Below are positions 37,831 through 51,800 of a stretch of DNA of 64,000 nucleotides, piece after piece; the stretch's first letter is position 1, and every line of letters begins with the position of its first letter. The DNA is from Gorsachius magnificus (Eukaryota; Chordata; Aves; Pelecaniformes; Ardeidae): contig CM067084.1 of the NCBI GenBank assembly GCA_034008185.1, positions 65,982,599 to 66,046,598 on the forward strand, read 5' to 3'. Below the pieces are notes generated by a model. That model worked only from the letters and a program-made list of their open reading frames with translations, was not told where the DNA came from and did not search any database. Both the position numbers and the translations under genes were made by a program.

Positions 37831-39060
37831 TCATAGAATCATAGAAAGTTTTGGGTTGGAAGGGACCTTTAAAGGTCAGCTAGTCGAACCCCCCTGCAAT
37901 GAGCAGGGACATCTTCAACCAGATCAGGTTGCTCAGAGCCCAGTCCAGCCTGACCTTGAATGTTTCCAGGGATGGGGCATCTACCACCACCTCTCTAGGC
38001 AGCCTGTTCCAGTGTTTTGCCACTGCAAAAAATTTCTTTCTTATATCTGGACTGAATATACCCTCTTTTAGTTTAAAACTAGTATCCCTTGTCCTATCGC
38101 AAGTGGCCCTGCTAAAAAGTCTCTCTCCATCTTTCTTATAAGCCCCCTTTAAGTAGCGGAAGGCTGCTCTAAGGTCTCCCCGCAGCCTTCTCTTCTCCAG
38201 ACTGAACAACGCCAAGTCTCTCAGCCTGGCCTCATAGGAGAGGTGCTCCAGCCCTCAGATCACTTTTGTGGCCCTCCTCTGGTCCCGCTCCAATGGGTCC
38301 ATGTTTTTCCTGTGCCAAGGGCTCCAGAGCTGGATGCAGCACTGCAGGTGGGGTCTCACCAGAGCAGAGCAGAGGGGCAGAATCCCCTCCCTTGACCTGC
38401 TGGCCACACTTCTTTTGATGCAGCCCAGGGTACAGTTGGCTTTCTGGAATGCGAGCTCACGTTGCCGGCTCATGTTGAGCTTTTGATCCACCAGTACCCC
38501 CAAGTCCTTTTCCTTAGGGCTGCTCTGAATCCCTTCATCCCCCAGCTGGTATTGATACTGGGGGTTGCTGCTACCCAGGTGCAGGACCTTGCACTTGTCC
38601 TCGTTGAAGCTCATGAGGTTCCCATGGGCCCACTTCACAAGCTTGTCCACGTCCCCCTGGATGGCATTCCATCCCTCAGATGTGTCAACCACACCACTCA
38701 GCTTGGTGTCATCTGCAAACTTGCTGAGGGTACACTCGATCCCACTGTCTGTGTCATTGATGAAGATATTAAACCATACTCGTCCCGATATGGACCCTTG
38801 AGGGACACAAGTTGTCACTGATCTCCATGTGGACATTGAGCCATTGACCTCTACTCTCTGGATGTGACCATCCAACCAATTCCTCATCCACTGAACAGTT
38901 CACCCATCAAATCCATTTCTCTCCAATCTAGAGACAAGAATGTTGTGGGGGACCGTGGTCAAAGGCCTTACAGAAGTCCAGATAGATGACATCCGTAGTT
39001 CTTCCCTTGTCCACTGATGCAGTCACTCCATCCTAGAAGGCCAATATCTGGCAGGCAGAT
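37831..39060 (-). mobile_element. CR1 LINE copy 3, 5'-truncated
   Basis: Minus-oriented CR1. The 3' end at about 37831 has a clear octamer tail (complement CTATGATTCTATGATTC). Homology ends near 39060 within the RT domain. It belongs to the same subfamily as copy 2, with which it shares a 383-bp identical stretch, and is clearly related to but distinct from copy 1. It keeps the RT metal-binding residues of motifs A and C, but its frame is broken. Confidence 0.96.
37880..39058 (-). pseudogene. CR1 reverse transcriptase ORF remnant (copy 3)
   Basis: The longest open part runs from 38887 to a TGA at 38255-38257 (210 codons) and includes [19 protein letters not shown] and FADDTKL. Translation resumes in the same frame after the TGA (ALFSLEKRRLRGDL) and continues to 37880, past the point where copy 1 stops, because TAG is replaced by TGG. 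Upstream of 38887 there is a TGA at 38900-38902 in place of the conserved Trp of the D-G-W motif, and an extra base near 38957 that shifts the frame after KAFD. Motif A reads LDFCKAFD with Asp intact. Non-functional. Confidence 0.92.
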
Positions 39061-42000
39061 CAGTCTTTGGCTTCAACTGGTGTCAGTGCATTAAATGTAC
39101 ATCACTAAGTTTTTAAAAAAATTGAGAAATATAAATGTTACTGTACTAAGGTATTTTAAAATATTTTTGATATGAAATTGAAAATATTTCATTGTTAGTA
39201 CTTCAGTTTTTAAAATTTTCAGGTGATTTTTAAGATGGTCAGTTAATGTATGTTATGTTCTTGCAGAAAAATATTCTAACATACTTACAGAGTTCCTGTA
39301 GGAAACAAGACAGTCTGAATATTCATCCAAATCTAGAATTATAGGTATCTTTTCCCTAGTAGCCAGGAAATATTTTTCTTCCACATTTTTAATTTTCTTT
39401 CTTTTCTTTTATTGCACTTATGTTGTTTCTTTTTCAGAAGTGAAACACTCCACTCTACGAATGACCTAAGCAATATCATAAAAAACTGGAAACTTTGTGA
39501 CAGAGCATATTTTCATATTGTCATCTTGTTTCTAGACCAAAGAGAGGAATTTAACTAAGTATAGTGGTTTTACCCACAACCAGTATAAACTGTAATACTT
39601 TGGAGCATACGGATTGCCTGAAGGTATTAGAAACGAATTTTCTTTTATGGAGCATTGAATAACTAAACAGCAGATGGTCAGACTTTTTTCTTCCTATTTG
39701 AATCCTCAGGTGCAGGTGAATCAGGATATCAGTCCTAATGGGTCTGGGAGCTTTATGTATATTATCGTACATTCATAAGAATTTGAAAGTTCTAGATTGT
39801 GTGTAAACACTTCATGCTACAGGTAGTGGTGGTGCAGACCTCATGGCTCTAGCACACCAGCGGGACAAGGCCTGTAGGTGCAGATGATCTTTTTTTAAAT
39901 TCAGATAAGAAAGCATTCACTGCAGAATATGACGTCTACCCATGGATTTAATCTCGCAGACATGTATGCACACACAAGTAGAACGCAGTCAAATATGCAA
40001 ACGTGCATCCTAATGTAGTGTTGGGTTTATTACACAGATATACATGTTTGTGTTTACTGTACAAATAAAACTTTCATAAAACTTTTACATTGTATTTCAA
40101 TGATGCAGTAGTGCTGTTCCACATGATCCACCTTATTTTTAGGCACTAGGTATTTACTGTAGTGCAATATTTTTAAATGACTTAGGAGAATACAATATGC
40201 AACACCACCAAAACTTATAGAATCTTTATAGAAATACATTTAAATTGGGTCAGCTGCAGCACCATGATTAGTAGAAATAGAGCCAAAAGCTGACTCTGGA
40301 CACTGAGATACTGTCCCCAATTCCATATTGGAAGTTTTCTTGAATTATTGTACTCATGAATGTTTTTTTGAAGTCTGCTGTGTATGAGAAGGCTGAGATA
40401 TTATACAGTGGCTATCATTCTTTATCATATTGAATTCTGCACTCCAAATTATATTACCTTTAAAATGTTGCTGACATTTTGCTGTTCCACTATTCTGATC
40501 CATACAGGTTTTATACCATAGTATTTTAAGTTCATTCTGGTGCATATAGCAGTGTAAGCAGTACCTTGCATTTCTTGTTTCTTCTCTCCTTGTTTTCTCA
40601 GTGAAGTGGGTTCTGTGGAGTATTTGTTTAGGATTTTTCAAGACAAATGTAGCCAATATACAGGTACTATTAAAAGTTTACATCAGAGAGGACAGTTTAT
40701 AGGAATATGTATTGGATTTGGAACAGAATGATTGAGATTTGTGATATTCCTTTGGTTTTGTGTAGTTCAAACTACCTTCTACTGAACTGTTGGGAATGAT
40801 CTGTCTCCTGAGGACATTGTTCAGTGCCCAGCTCTGCCTCCACAGGAAGAAATGCTAATTCAGGTCCAGAATTCCAGAGCTGCTCGTTTTTGAAGGATCT
40901 TGGCTCCAAGCCACTGAAAGTGAGTGTTGGTACCTTGATTTTATATGGTGTGGGAAAGCCAAGAGAAGGAGTACGGGCTACTTCTGATGCACTGGAGATG
41001 GCCTGGGCTGCTGAGGAGATAACGCTGCAGCCCACGGAGTTGCCTGCAACCTTGTGGTGTCACTGTGCAGGTTTGTTTCATTGCTGTCACCCAGCCAAGA
41101 CATGTGGATCATCATTCACTGGCTGAGAAAAGTTTATTGCTCAAGGGTGCTATCACATGCAGCTTAGCATTGGACAAGAGCCTAGGTGATGGCTTTTACA
41201 TGCCTCTACTCCGGAATGAACTGCCTGCTTGTCAGAGTGTTCCTTCAGCCAAAGGGGCTTGTGCCTTGACTACCGTGTCTTGAAAGTGCTATTCCTTCGG
41301 TATCAGTGTTGCCTTTTTCATACCATTCAGCTTGAAACAGCTGCTTTTCATCTGTGACCCAGGCTAATGTTAGAAGTTTACCGTTTTGGATATACTGGAA
41401 GAATGTGTGCAGAGAAGCACCAGCAGACAGCTCTCTGTTCAGCAGCAGCTTTTGTGGCAGCATCATCTGTGCCGTTCACTGGGTGCCTGAAAGTAGATGT
41501 TGACCATATTGTATCTTAAAAATCCATTACTGCTCCCATCTCCATTTGGCTATGAAAAAGGCTTTTATATACAATTTTATCTAGTCCAGAAATATTAGAA
41601 TACTGTGTAATACAATTTTATTTTTCTCTTTAATGTCTGGACCTGAATTAACAGGACATTACTTTTCATCCTGATATCAAACTTGTTCCTTTCATTCAGA
41701 TCCAAATTCCTTTGTAGTACATGATTTAGTTCACTAAAATGAGGTAAAATGAAACCCTGGTCCAGGGAGCATTAAACTAACATATTTTTGGTGGCACACG
41801 TGATAGCAGCAGCCTGCTGTATAACTGTTTGTGTTTTCCTCCCCTCTTTTAGTTGCTCAGAGACTTTAAAACTTTTTTCACTCTCAAGTACCAGTATTAT
41901 TTATATTTGTTCCTCCCTTCCCCCTCGCCCCCCTTTCAGCCTTAAGGAAAATGAGTTCATCCATTATTAAATGAGATTTGAGAGATTAAAAATATACTTT

Positions 42001-42250
42001 TCTTTTATAAAATCAAGTCCCTATGATTTTTTTAAGCAATCCTGAACTCAAACTAGCTTGGTATTCCCTAACTGAGGATCAGTGCTTTCTTTTGTGGCAA
42101 ATTAGCTTTGATTTGACAGCTATTTTTGTTTCAGGATTGTATGCACACCAGCTTTTCTGCTGAGGCTTGGCTCTTAGGGACAGTTGCACATGCATGGCTG
42201 GCTATGCATCAAATTCTGTAATCCAAAGGGATGCTCCAGGTATGGTTATT

Positions 42251-42281
42251 TAAAAAAAAAAAAAGAAAAAGAAAAGAAAAA
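42251..42281. repeat. A-rich simple repeat
   Basis: An A13 run followed by GAAAAA/GAAAA units. It could be the remnant of a poly-A tail, but no retrotransposed sequence is recognisable next to it. Confidence 0.7.
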
Positions 42282-42812
42282 GTCCAAGCAAAGAGATGTT
42301 GAACCAGAATGTGGCCTTGCACCAAGAAAATGTTTATCAAGTTGGAAAACAAAGGAGTATCTGCCCTTTCCAGGTTGTTTCTATTCAATATTCTGCTTTA
42401 CTTCATCATGCATGCTCAACTAAATTGATTGATAGAGGATATCTTATACTCAGACAAGGGTTTAACTTAGCTTCATAAAATGTGCACAACCTGTAATGTG
42501 AATTTGTGTATAACTTGAGAACTGTATTATGGTAGGGATAAGGTGCTCGAATAAATAACAAGGAAAACTCTGGACAGTACATTTCAACTTGGTGATCCAC
42601 CACCTCCAACCACCTCCAGAAAGGTAGAGTTTGTATGTTAGCACTCTCAGGGGCAGCTTGTTGATTGAAGGTTATAGTCGGTTGTGCTAGTAGCTGAAGG
42701 CTACATCCACAATAGTAAGCATGAGGTGCAGTAGGAGAGGGTCTGAAGAGCAAAACAGCTGGTGCTGAGGACATGACATCCAACACCAAACATGTTTTGC
42801 AGAGGTTTGCTT

Positions 42813-42830
42813 TGGACTAGGTCTAGTCCA
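42813..42830. other. 18-bp near-perfect palindrome
   Basis: TGGACTAG and CTAGTCCA are perfect complements separated by GT. A further partial copy, GTCTAGTG, follows at once. Confidence 0.7.
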
Positions 42831-45800
42831 GTCTAGTGAACTAAACACCTGATCATGGCTGGAGTGCATTAGGTGCATTCCTGGAGTCCATTTGATTCTT
42901 GTGAAGGCAATCCAGTCTGTGAGCTTGGAGAACTTTCCACAGCACAGACCAAAGTGGAGTGATTTGGCCACTGACTTCAGAAAAGTGGTCCTTAACTGAA
43001 CTAAAAGGTGAGTGTGAATTTAGCTCTGGAGGAAGAACCCCTTTGTGATATCTTCATTAGGCATCCTGCCAGGTGCCATGGCTGGCATCCTGGGTAAAAA
43101 AGTTGATTTAATTTTACTTTTGATATAATTTATAGCATAAAGGGAATAACCCTCTGCTCTTCTCCCTTGCTTCCAAAAAAAAGCATGTTAGTCCTGGAGG
43201 AGTCTATTCTACATCTCCAGCACTGATCATGTTCCTATGATAATGCTTTGCTCTGGTCTGATGGCAATTCCACTTTCCCAAACACCTGCTTGATTTTTTT
43301 CTTCTGGAGATGTGGAGAAGGTAGACCATTCCACATGCCTCCTCCCACCCTTTTCACTTATTTTAGTCTTTGTGAAGTCTGCAGCCTTGCTCCTTGGCTA
43401 TGTTTCTGCCCCTCTGGTGCTGCGGACCTCCCTCGGGGTAAGCTGCTAGCCAGGCTTGGCTGTAGCTGGGTTTTTCTGCTCTGGACTCACTTCCACCATG
43501 TTGGGTCAAGCAATTGGCCCCAGCTGACAGTCCTAGAGTGCTGTATGGAAACCCCATCGCTCAGGGAATGGGATCATGCATGTTCTTGGCATACTTTGAA
43601 AGGCAGTCTTACATGCCAAAATGCCACTTTCTGAAGCTTCTTTTCCCCCATCAGTTCTCTTTAATAATAACAAAGATAAAAGACCTATTTAGAATCCGAT
43701 GGTGTGATTCTACAGTGTAGAGCTCACGTATAATAAATATAACTTTAGCTGCTCCTAGCAATAACTTTTTCAAAAGAATGTAACCAATATGTCAGTAGAA
43801 ATATTGTGGACTGCCGTGACTTCAAATTAGTATTAATATAACTTGATGTGTCTCTTGATTGTAGAAAGGTGAGGTGCACACATGTATCTAGATTGTAGTA
43901 AATTTGTATACTATCAAATTCATTTGTGCAAATATATGTGATCATGTAATTACAGTCTGCATTATTGCAATACAGATGCGCAGGGAAGCAGGATTAAGAT
44001 TGTGCTGTCAGCTTCAATTTGAACATCCCCTGGCATCTGAGCACACTGCAATGCAACATTAGCTTTTGCTGAAGCTTTTGCTGCAACTGCTAGAATTAGG
44101 ATCAATGCCTGATTCTCTTTGGCAAGGCACAGCTATCCTAAACCCAGGTACGTGGACTTGGTCATTCTGATCCGTGCATTGGTCACCCACAGCACACACA
44201 AAAAAGTATTGGGAACAGAAGTAATATCCATGCGGAACGTTAGCTAGAACAGAAAATAGCAGTGTAGCTTCTGAGCAGAAGTGGTCAGTGAGAGCTGTGA
44301 CCCAAGTACACAGAGCAGAGCGTTCTCTGGACTTAGCCACCACTAGTATGTCTTGCTACAAGAAAAAATGAAGTGTCCCAGGAGACAGTTAGCAAGGATC
44401 AGCTAATTGATCCTGCATTTAGACCTCCTCCTAGAAAAGAGGACAATGTCAGTATTTGACTTTTGCTTGCTTGTACAATGTATCATGAGGTAATCGTTCA
44501 ATTCTGTTTAAGCTGAATGATTGTTTGAAGACATTTTAGTATCTACTGAAAGTGCTAGTTAATATGCAGAGACAATAAAAAAAATATTATTTACAGAGAT
44601 CATGTTAAAGCCATTTTTAAGCGAGGCTTTAATGAGATAATATTGGCATGTGAGAATTTTCTGGCTTGCACGTCTAATTGAGTATTCCACTTCTGTCACT
44701 TCTTTTCTAAAGTAAGGGTTATTGCAGTTGCACAGCATTTGTAATTTTTCCTTATGAAACTGATACATCTACTCACCAGACCATGACAAATTTCTCCAGA
44801 CCTGTTGATAGGATCTAAACTATACTTCTTCTGTGTGCTTTGAATTTGCAAGCAAAAGTCAGCAGGATTGAACGGGACAACCATGTGTCCTTTACCATGA
44901 AATTTTGAAACAGTTCTAATACTAGAGAAAAAGAGCTGGGAGCCTGGATCAGACAGCTGTGTTACGATAGCATGTACAGCTTTTCATGTACACATTACCA
45001 CCCAATTTTCATTCTCATTGAAGAACATTACGGATTTATCTTTTTTCGCAAGCTATTCAGGTGCTTATGTCTTTCTCTTTTGCTTCTTTATACAATCATA
45101 GTTATACTCTGATTTTTGTCACTGTTTATGAAAGATGCTGTTTGACATGTCTAGCTAATTTAGTCATAAAGGAAGGAAGCAATGAGAAAATAGCATCCCA
45201 ATGTATTCTTTATATTCAAGTCAACAGGGCAAAGCAGTGCCTTTGGTTTGTGCTCATATGCCTCACGTATGTAATGATGAGGCAAAGGAGCAAACCCCAA
45301 AATTTTCAGAGGCAGAGAATGCTTACGGTCATTTTTAAAATCATGTAAACTCTCCTTAATATATCCATGACTGCTATTATATACAGCCATTTGAGGAAAA
45401 GAAAAGTTGCTGTTAAAAACATTATGCTATGTATTTAGAGTCTCAGCATCATTTATGAAACCTATTCATGAAACTTAAACTTTTGATTTTTCATATAATA
45501 ATTATTAGTGTTCCCAGGTTTCTGGCACAACCGACTTGGTAAAATGTCATGCATATATAGCTTGAAAAGCAGTCTAGGAAAGATAATATTTGATTGCTTA
45601 CATATGAGTAAACCTACTATTTCAGACAACGTAGCTGAATGTATTTTATGCAAAAATATTAAAAGGCATGGTTCTTCTAAAACAAAGATAGGCTAAACCA
45701 TCAGTAATTATAAGAGTCTTTATGCAGGTTCACAGCAGTACAGCAGTTCTCTTTCATTTGATAATTACCTTGTTAAGCTAGTGTCCAGCTAGCTCTGTAT

Positions 45801-48800
45801 CTTTTAAAGAAAAATAATCTGCTCATTAATTCATGGCAGAGCTCCAGCACTCTTCATCAAAATATTGGTCTGGAAATTTAACTGGGTTTTAGATTTTCTG
45901 GACTGAAGTAAGCAGCTCCGTCTCAGATTCCCTCTGGATCATTTGCCACTCTCTTTTTCCATTTCTTATCTCTACTATTATACTTCAAATTATGCCATAC
46001 TTAATTGCCTGTGTTTGGGTGAGTTCTGCCCAGTGCTACATAAATGGCAAGAACTCCCTGTCTCAGTACAAACCAAAGAGTATGTGATTATTTTTTTTTG
46101 CCTGTCCATTTCCCCTCTAACTTAGTTTGTTAAAGTTAAAAGAAGAATATATACCACATTTTTAACTCCTCATGTGAGGACGTGGTTCATGTTGCAGGGA
46201 TGGCAGATAACACAAGAATCCTTTAAGAAAACATGTAAAACTTTCTTTGGATGATGTGAGAATGGCTACAAGTCCTCAAAGGGACGTTTCGTCCTTTCTT
46301 TGATATTTCCAACGTAGCTCAGACTTGTTTGGTGGGATTGCTGAGAGCTGTTGACAGACTTAGATCAGTGGAAACCTTTCTTAAAAGCTACATTTTCTTC
46401 TTTTTCTTCCTGCAGAAGAAATCTAACTTCCTGTTTCACATCTTAGATGCCTCGTGCTCACTGAGAACAGCAACAATCAGGTTTATGCTGTTGCTGAACT
46501 AGCTTAAATATAGACATCAATATAGACAGCAATAATGAATCTCAGTTAATATCCTCTTTATTCTTACGGAGCTTTTGTATAGATTCCTTTGCTGTCACTG
46601 AAGATGCTTTTATGATTCCTGTAATGTATTTCTCTTTCAAAACAGCAGAGAAGCTTTCATCTGTCTGCCATCATTACTATTTACAATTGCAGTGGCACTA
46701 AAGACGATCTTCCTCAAGTTTCCAATCCACAGTATTTTCTCAGGCGCTTCAAAACTGCCAGAAGTTATTTCAGGGATAATACATTTAATATAGACTATTA
46801 AATCTGATGCCTTGAATTCCTCAAGACATGTCAGGAGTGACTCAGGCTCTTATTTGTTTTCCCATGGACCACATGAGAGCATCCTTTTATTTGAAATCAA
46901 CCCAGTTTTATCCATTGCCAAAAGTGCAATGAAAATTAGTTCAGGATGGTTGAAAGGTCATAAGATGCTTTGCTAAAGGTATTTCTCATCAGAGTCCTCC
47001 ACCCAGTGCTCTAGACATGTTGCAGAGTAGGAAAGTCCAATTTTCTACTTAAAGGAAAAAAAAAGGCATAGGGGGTTGGGTAGTGGTGTTTCAAAGTCCT
47101 CCTTTGCTTTTACTTAACATGACATCTTAAGTAGTTAGTTCTTTTTTGACTTTGTATGGCAGTTGAGTGCCCAGTTCCCTCATACGCTTTCACATCCTGA
47201 CCTTTTGTATAATCTGAGAACATGAAAGTGGGAGAGGGCAGGACGGGGCTCTGGCCTGTTGGATCCCCCCTGTGAAGGACTCATTACCCTTACCAGCTCC
47301 TCAGCTGTCAGTGCGTAGTACTGTGCTACGTGACATCCAGAAGTGCCTCTCTGCAGCCTCTGGTACAACCGTAATTCCCACATGGATGGAAGCTGAATTG
47401 GCTCCAGCAACTGCTCCCTGCCTCTTGGTAGGAAGAACCAGCCATGTTTCCTGTTCAGTAACATTTACAGGCATGCGTTGAGCCTGCCTTCCTCTCTCCC
47501 CACACTTTTATGCTTACAGTTCCAAGGGTCCCTGAAATGCTTTGGAAATACCACTTTACTGATTCATCCCACCCAACCAAGCCATCTGTTAGAAGGTATC
47601 TGGATTTGTCTGGTTTTGGGATTTTTTTTCTAATTTTGGTCAAAGTAAGAAACTTGCTACAAGATTCAGTCTGGACCTTCCTTTCCTGTTCAAATAGCAA
47701 TGTATTGCTATGCAAAATTCTACTGAAGACCACCTGCCTTTTATTTGAAGTTGGGTCAGACTGTGCTATTTCCTTTAAGTTTAGTGGGACACAGGCGTTC
47801 ACCAGCGCTATGTCTCTGTAGACAGAAAAGTGTCTTTTTGGAATTAGAAGCTCCCTGGTACCTGCGGCTTCATCCTTTCCTCTCCAGTGCATGAAAAGAG
47901 TCAGCAGGGGCCTTACCACAGGAGCAAATTCTACTTCTGGCTGGAGGGAGAAGGTCACTGCTGGGGCTGGTCAGGGAAATGGGACCTGAGACGCTGAGGG
48001 GCACTTGGTATGGGGGAGAATAAAAGACTGTAAGAGTTTGTAAAGTCTGCCAAGGGGGTAAACGCTGGAGAAGGAGGTAGGAAAGGAACAGATCCCAAAT
48101 ATTTATTTTTGTTGTTTGTTTCTAAGATGTACTTGAGGCTCAGTATTTGGCATATAGCAGACATGCAGGGAAACCTAGCACCTGAAAAACACAGTGATCC
48201 TCCCCAGACTGTTGTGTTTGTTTTTTTTTTTTTAAGTAACATCAAGATGGAGTTTTTTCTCAATATAATTTTTGAGTGTTCTGTGGTCTTATCTCTTGTG
48301 AAAGGCAACACAGTGAGCTGGATAAGTAGCATTCTAAAAACGCTGAAAATAACGAGTCCAAGATGAATTGTCTTGCTCTAGTTATATATGGATGCTAGGA
48401 AGAAAACACAAATCCTCTGAGTTACAATTCCTGAACTTTCATTACAAGATCAGGTTTTTTCTATAGACCATCCTTCCTAAACATTTGGGCAAGATGCTGC
48501 CTAGTTAGAAAATTATTTCTGTAGTTGACCTCTCTTTTTACTATTATTTATTTCGCTTATTTTTCTGCTATTGCCGCCTTTGCCACATTTTGCCTCATTT
48601 TGGAGAGAAGGCACTGAAATAGCATGGGAACTGCTGTTTTCTCAGGGTCCAGAAAATTGCCAAATACCATGCTAAGTTACTTATCATTCTAAGAGATCCA
48701 ATCTGATTTTAAAATCAGAGCCAATGAGGTCTAGCTATGTAACCAAGAGTTTGAAAGCCTGCATGATCTAAACCGGACCTCTTGTGAGTTGTATATCACT

Positions 48801-51800
48801 ATAAAATGCAAAGCAGATATTTTTCTTTTGCTGTAAATGTTGCTTGAGGTCTGAGAAGAATTCACAAAACTTGCACAGGAAAAAATCTCTCTTCCACATT
48901 GGCATCATTAATCCTGCATTTTCTACAGCAAAATACAAATTAATTTTATGTAGCGCAGAGCTAAAAATCAAAGGTAATAAAACCTTGCAGGTTACTTCTA
49001 ATCTTCTATGGTGTGTCTGACTGCATCACATTATCAATGGAGAAAGGACAGTTTCCATTTCAGCACACAGTCTTTTCCAGCTTTTTATCATATAAACTCT
49101 TATTTTTATGAGGAAAATTACCATGTTCTCATTTATTTTGTCTCTGCCACTTTTATCCTCCCAGAGGTGAAAAATTCTGTACCCAGTGATTCCTGTACAG
49201 TAGCTGGTCTGAGAATTTGTGCTTTTACATACTTTTTTAGTGAGATTTTTCTTCTTTAATTCATAACCAAAAGCTACTGTAGATAATACCGTGCAAATGA
49301 TGTATTGTATGTGCTAAATAAAGCTGCTGCCTTCTGCTACGATTTGTGACTGGAGTCACACCTGAACAAGTGGAGAAGGTCTAAGTGATGCAGCTTGCAA
49401 AGGATCAAAGTCTTGTCTACTCAGATTGTGACAGCTAGTTCAGGTAAGATTTGGTCTGTTGGACAAGTTCAGATGCCTTCTTTGATTGCCTATCCTAAAC
49501 ACTGCCACACATGGGAGATAGGTATCCGACAGCTCAAACTGCCTTTCCACATGCACGGGTATTGGGAGCTTCCTGGCTCATCCGAGAGTTATCTTCTGCG
49601 CAAATCAACTGTAAAGGCTTCCTAGTTGTCCCTCTTGCAAATGGAAGTCCATCCACATCTTAGATGGAATTAGACGGTATGAATTTTGGTCATCAGGTTT
49701 GCAATAAAGTGTTCGCCTTAGCTTGCACACCAGTCCTGCTTGACATTTGTTCTGTATCTTTTATCTGCATTCCATCTTACTGAGGCAGTGCTTTAGCATT
49801 AGACTGTGAGGATGATGAACATGGACAACAGATTTCAACAACAAGGTCCCAGAATACATTCTAGAACATGTATTTAAGGGCTTAAAAAATCACCCTCATT
49901 TTCAAAATTCCAAACCACCTGATTTTCCACAAAGTCAGTGAAAGTTACTTGCATGGTTGACGGGAGTCTTGTCATGGGCACAGAGAGGAGATGATAAATG
50001 CCGCATGCCTGTAATGAGCCAGTGCGAGGTTAGGTAGCTGATACCACCAGCACAGTGGAAAATGCAGACCTGAATATCAAGGCTCATTTTAAGAACAAAT
50101 CTGTGCCGTGGAAAAAGCTTGTCATGCAAATAGCCAGCATTTTCACCCATTAAGTTTTTAGCATCCAGGATACCTTTGGTCTAAGTTTCTTACAGGTGAG
50201 AAAGCATCTTAGAGGCAGAAGATAAATGCTGGTGTCTCTCTCCATTATTAAATGTCTGATAGAAAAGGGCAATGCTTGTTCAATCACATGGCAGTTGTGC
50301 ATTGGATTTGTGAGGCTAAACTGTTAGTGATTCATAGCTGTCTCATTTTGGATAGGAGAGGTAACCTGTTAGGTCCTTGTGAAAGACTGAGCCTCTTCCA
50401 TACCACTTCTTCATTCATATCTTGTTGGGTAGCAGTGACAGTCTGTGTAGACTGCATCATCTTGTCTATGTCTATCATTTGCCTTGTAACTGTTAGGTAT
50501 CCATATAAATATATGGCTAAGGAAATATAATTGAATGAATTATGCGATAATTTTATTAGCTGACACAAAAATCAACTTCTACACTTTTTCCCCTTAGAGA
50601 AATACCATGACATTTGTGTAGATGTGAATTAAAAATGCCATATAGATAGAGCCTGGACTTCTGAACTCTGTTGAAAATGGAATATATATAGCTGTCAAAA
50701 ACAGTAACAAAAAACTAGGCAGTGAGGAGGCAGATCTGTCATTCAGGCTGATCAGGCTTACATACATTCACCACTTTACATATCTTGGACTATGCAGCAT
50801 TTGATCGTCCAGACAGCTTTTATCAACTGTTCAACTGACAGAAGTCCATTGAAAATTGGCCTTACGGTGTGTGAATTACCTTGCTATGACTCCTCAGGCA
50901 CCCGAGGGCGGCTGTTAAAGGCCAAATCCCATTTACCCCTGTGCTCCTGTCTAAGGAGGTGTTAATTCTGTTTTTATTTGTTTTATCTGATTATTCATTC
51001 GACAGAAATTGCCAAGTAAAAAACCCTGACACCATCTTTTAGCTAAAGAGAGGAGAATTTGCTGGAATGCAGTGCTTACTCCTTCACTAATACCAGTTTT
51101 GTTTAAATTCCTTTAAAATACATATCCCTGTTCAATTAAGTTTAGTTTTCTCAAACAGCTAGTTGTCTATGCTGCTTCTGAAGCAAGCCAGGCGTGAGTA
51201 TTTGCTTTATGTATGTCCAAAAGAGGACAAAAAAGATCAGAGAAAATTGAAATGGAAGAACCTTACTTACAGAAGAAGGTTCTGCAGATATAAATGGCTT
51301 CAATCAAGTAGATTTTATTTTGATATTTCTTAATTCCCAAACTTCTGTGGCTACTTCTAAAACGCTGTTCCTGCTGTTTACCAGCACTTAAAAATTCACA
51401 AAGAGCAAAGACTTTTTACCTTTGTAGACTCATCTCTGTTTCTGTGTCCTTTCCTCTTCTCAAGATCAGCCACTGCCTGCAGTTATCTCACCCTGCCCCT
51501 GCAATGTAAACTGCCTACTGCCTTCATGTAAAAGGTGAGGCTCTTAATATGCGGTTAAATTGATAGAAACTAAGCGGCATAGTGCATGTGGTGTGTTACA
51601 GAAGTTGGAAATCACACTTGACATGAACTGCACACTCTGTTGGACACAGGAACCACAGCTATGAATGTAAGACTCACTGTGCTCAAGCCCACATTGAAGA
51701 AGAACCTTTTCCCATTCTGCAGCAGTCAGAAATCTGTGTATTAAATTGAGTGCTGTATTTCTGTTCCTTATTCTTTGTGTGTATGTGTCTGTATATTTTC

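Noticed and set aside
38462..38821. 119-codon plus-strand open frame over CR1 copy 3 (similar frames over copies 1 and 2)
   Set aside because: Antisense shadows of the CR1 reverse transcriptase reading frame.
44067..44092. Short tandem duplication AGCTTTTGCTGA/AGCTTTTGCTGC
   Set aside because: Two 12-base units only; too short to set apart from ordinary slippage.
47455..47958. 167-codon open frame on the minus strand
   Set aside because: No domain, motif or splice context is recognised. A 103-codon frame lies antisense to it. This length is within what chance gives across six frames of 64 kb.
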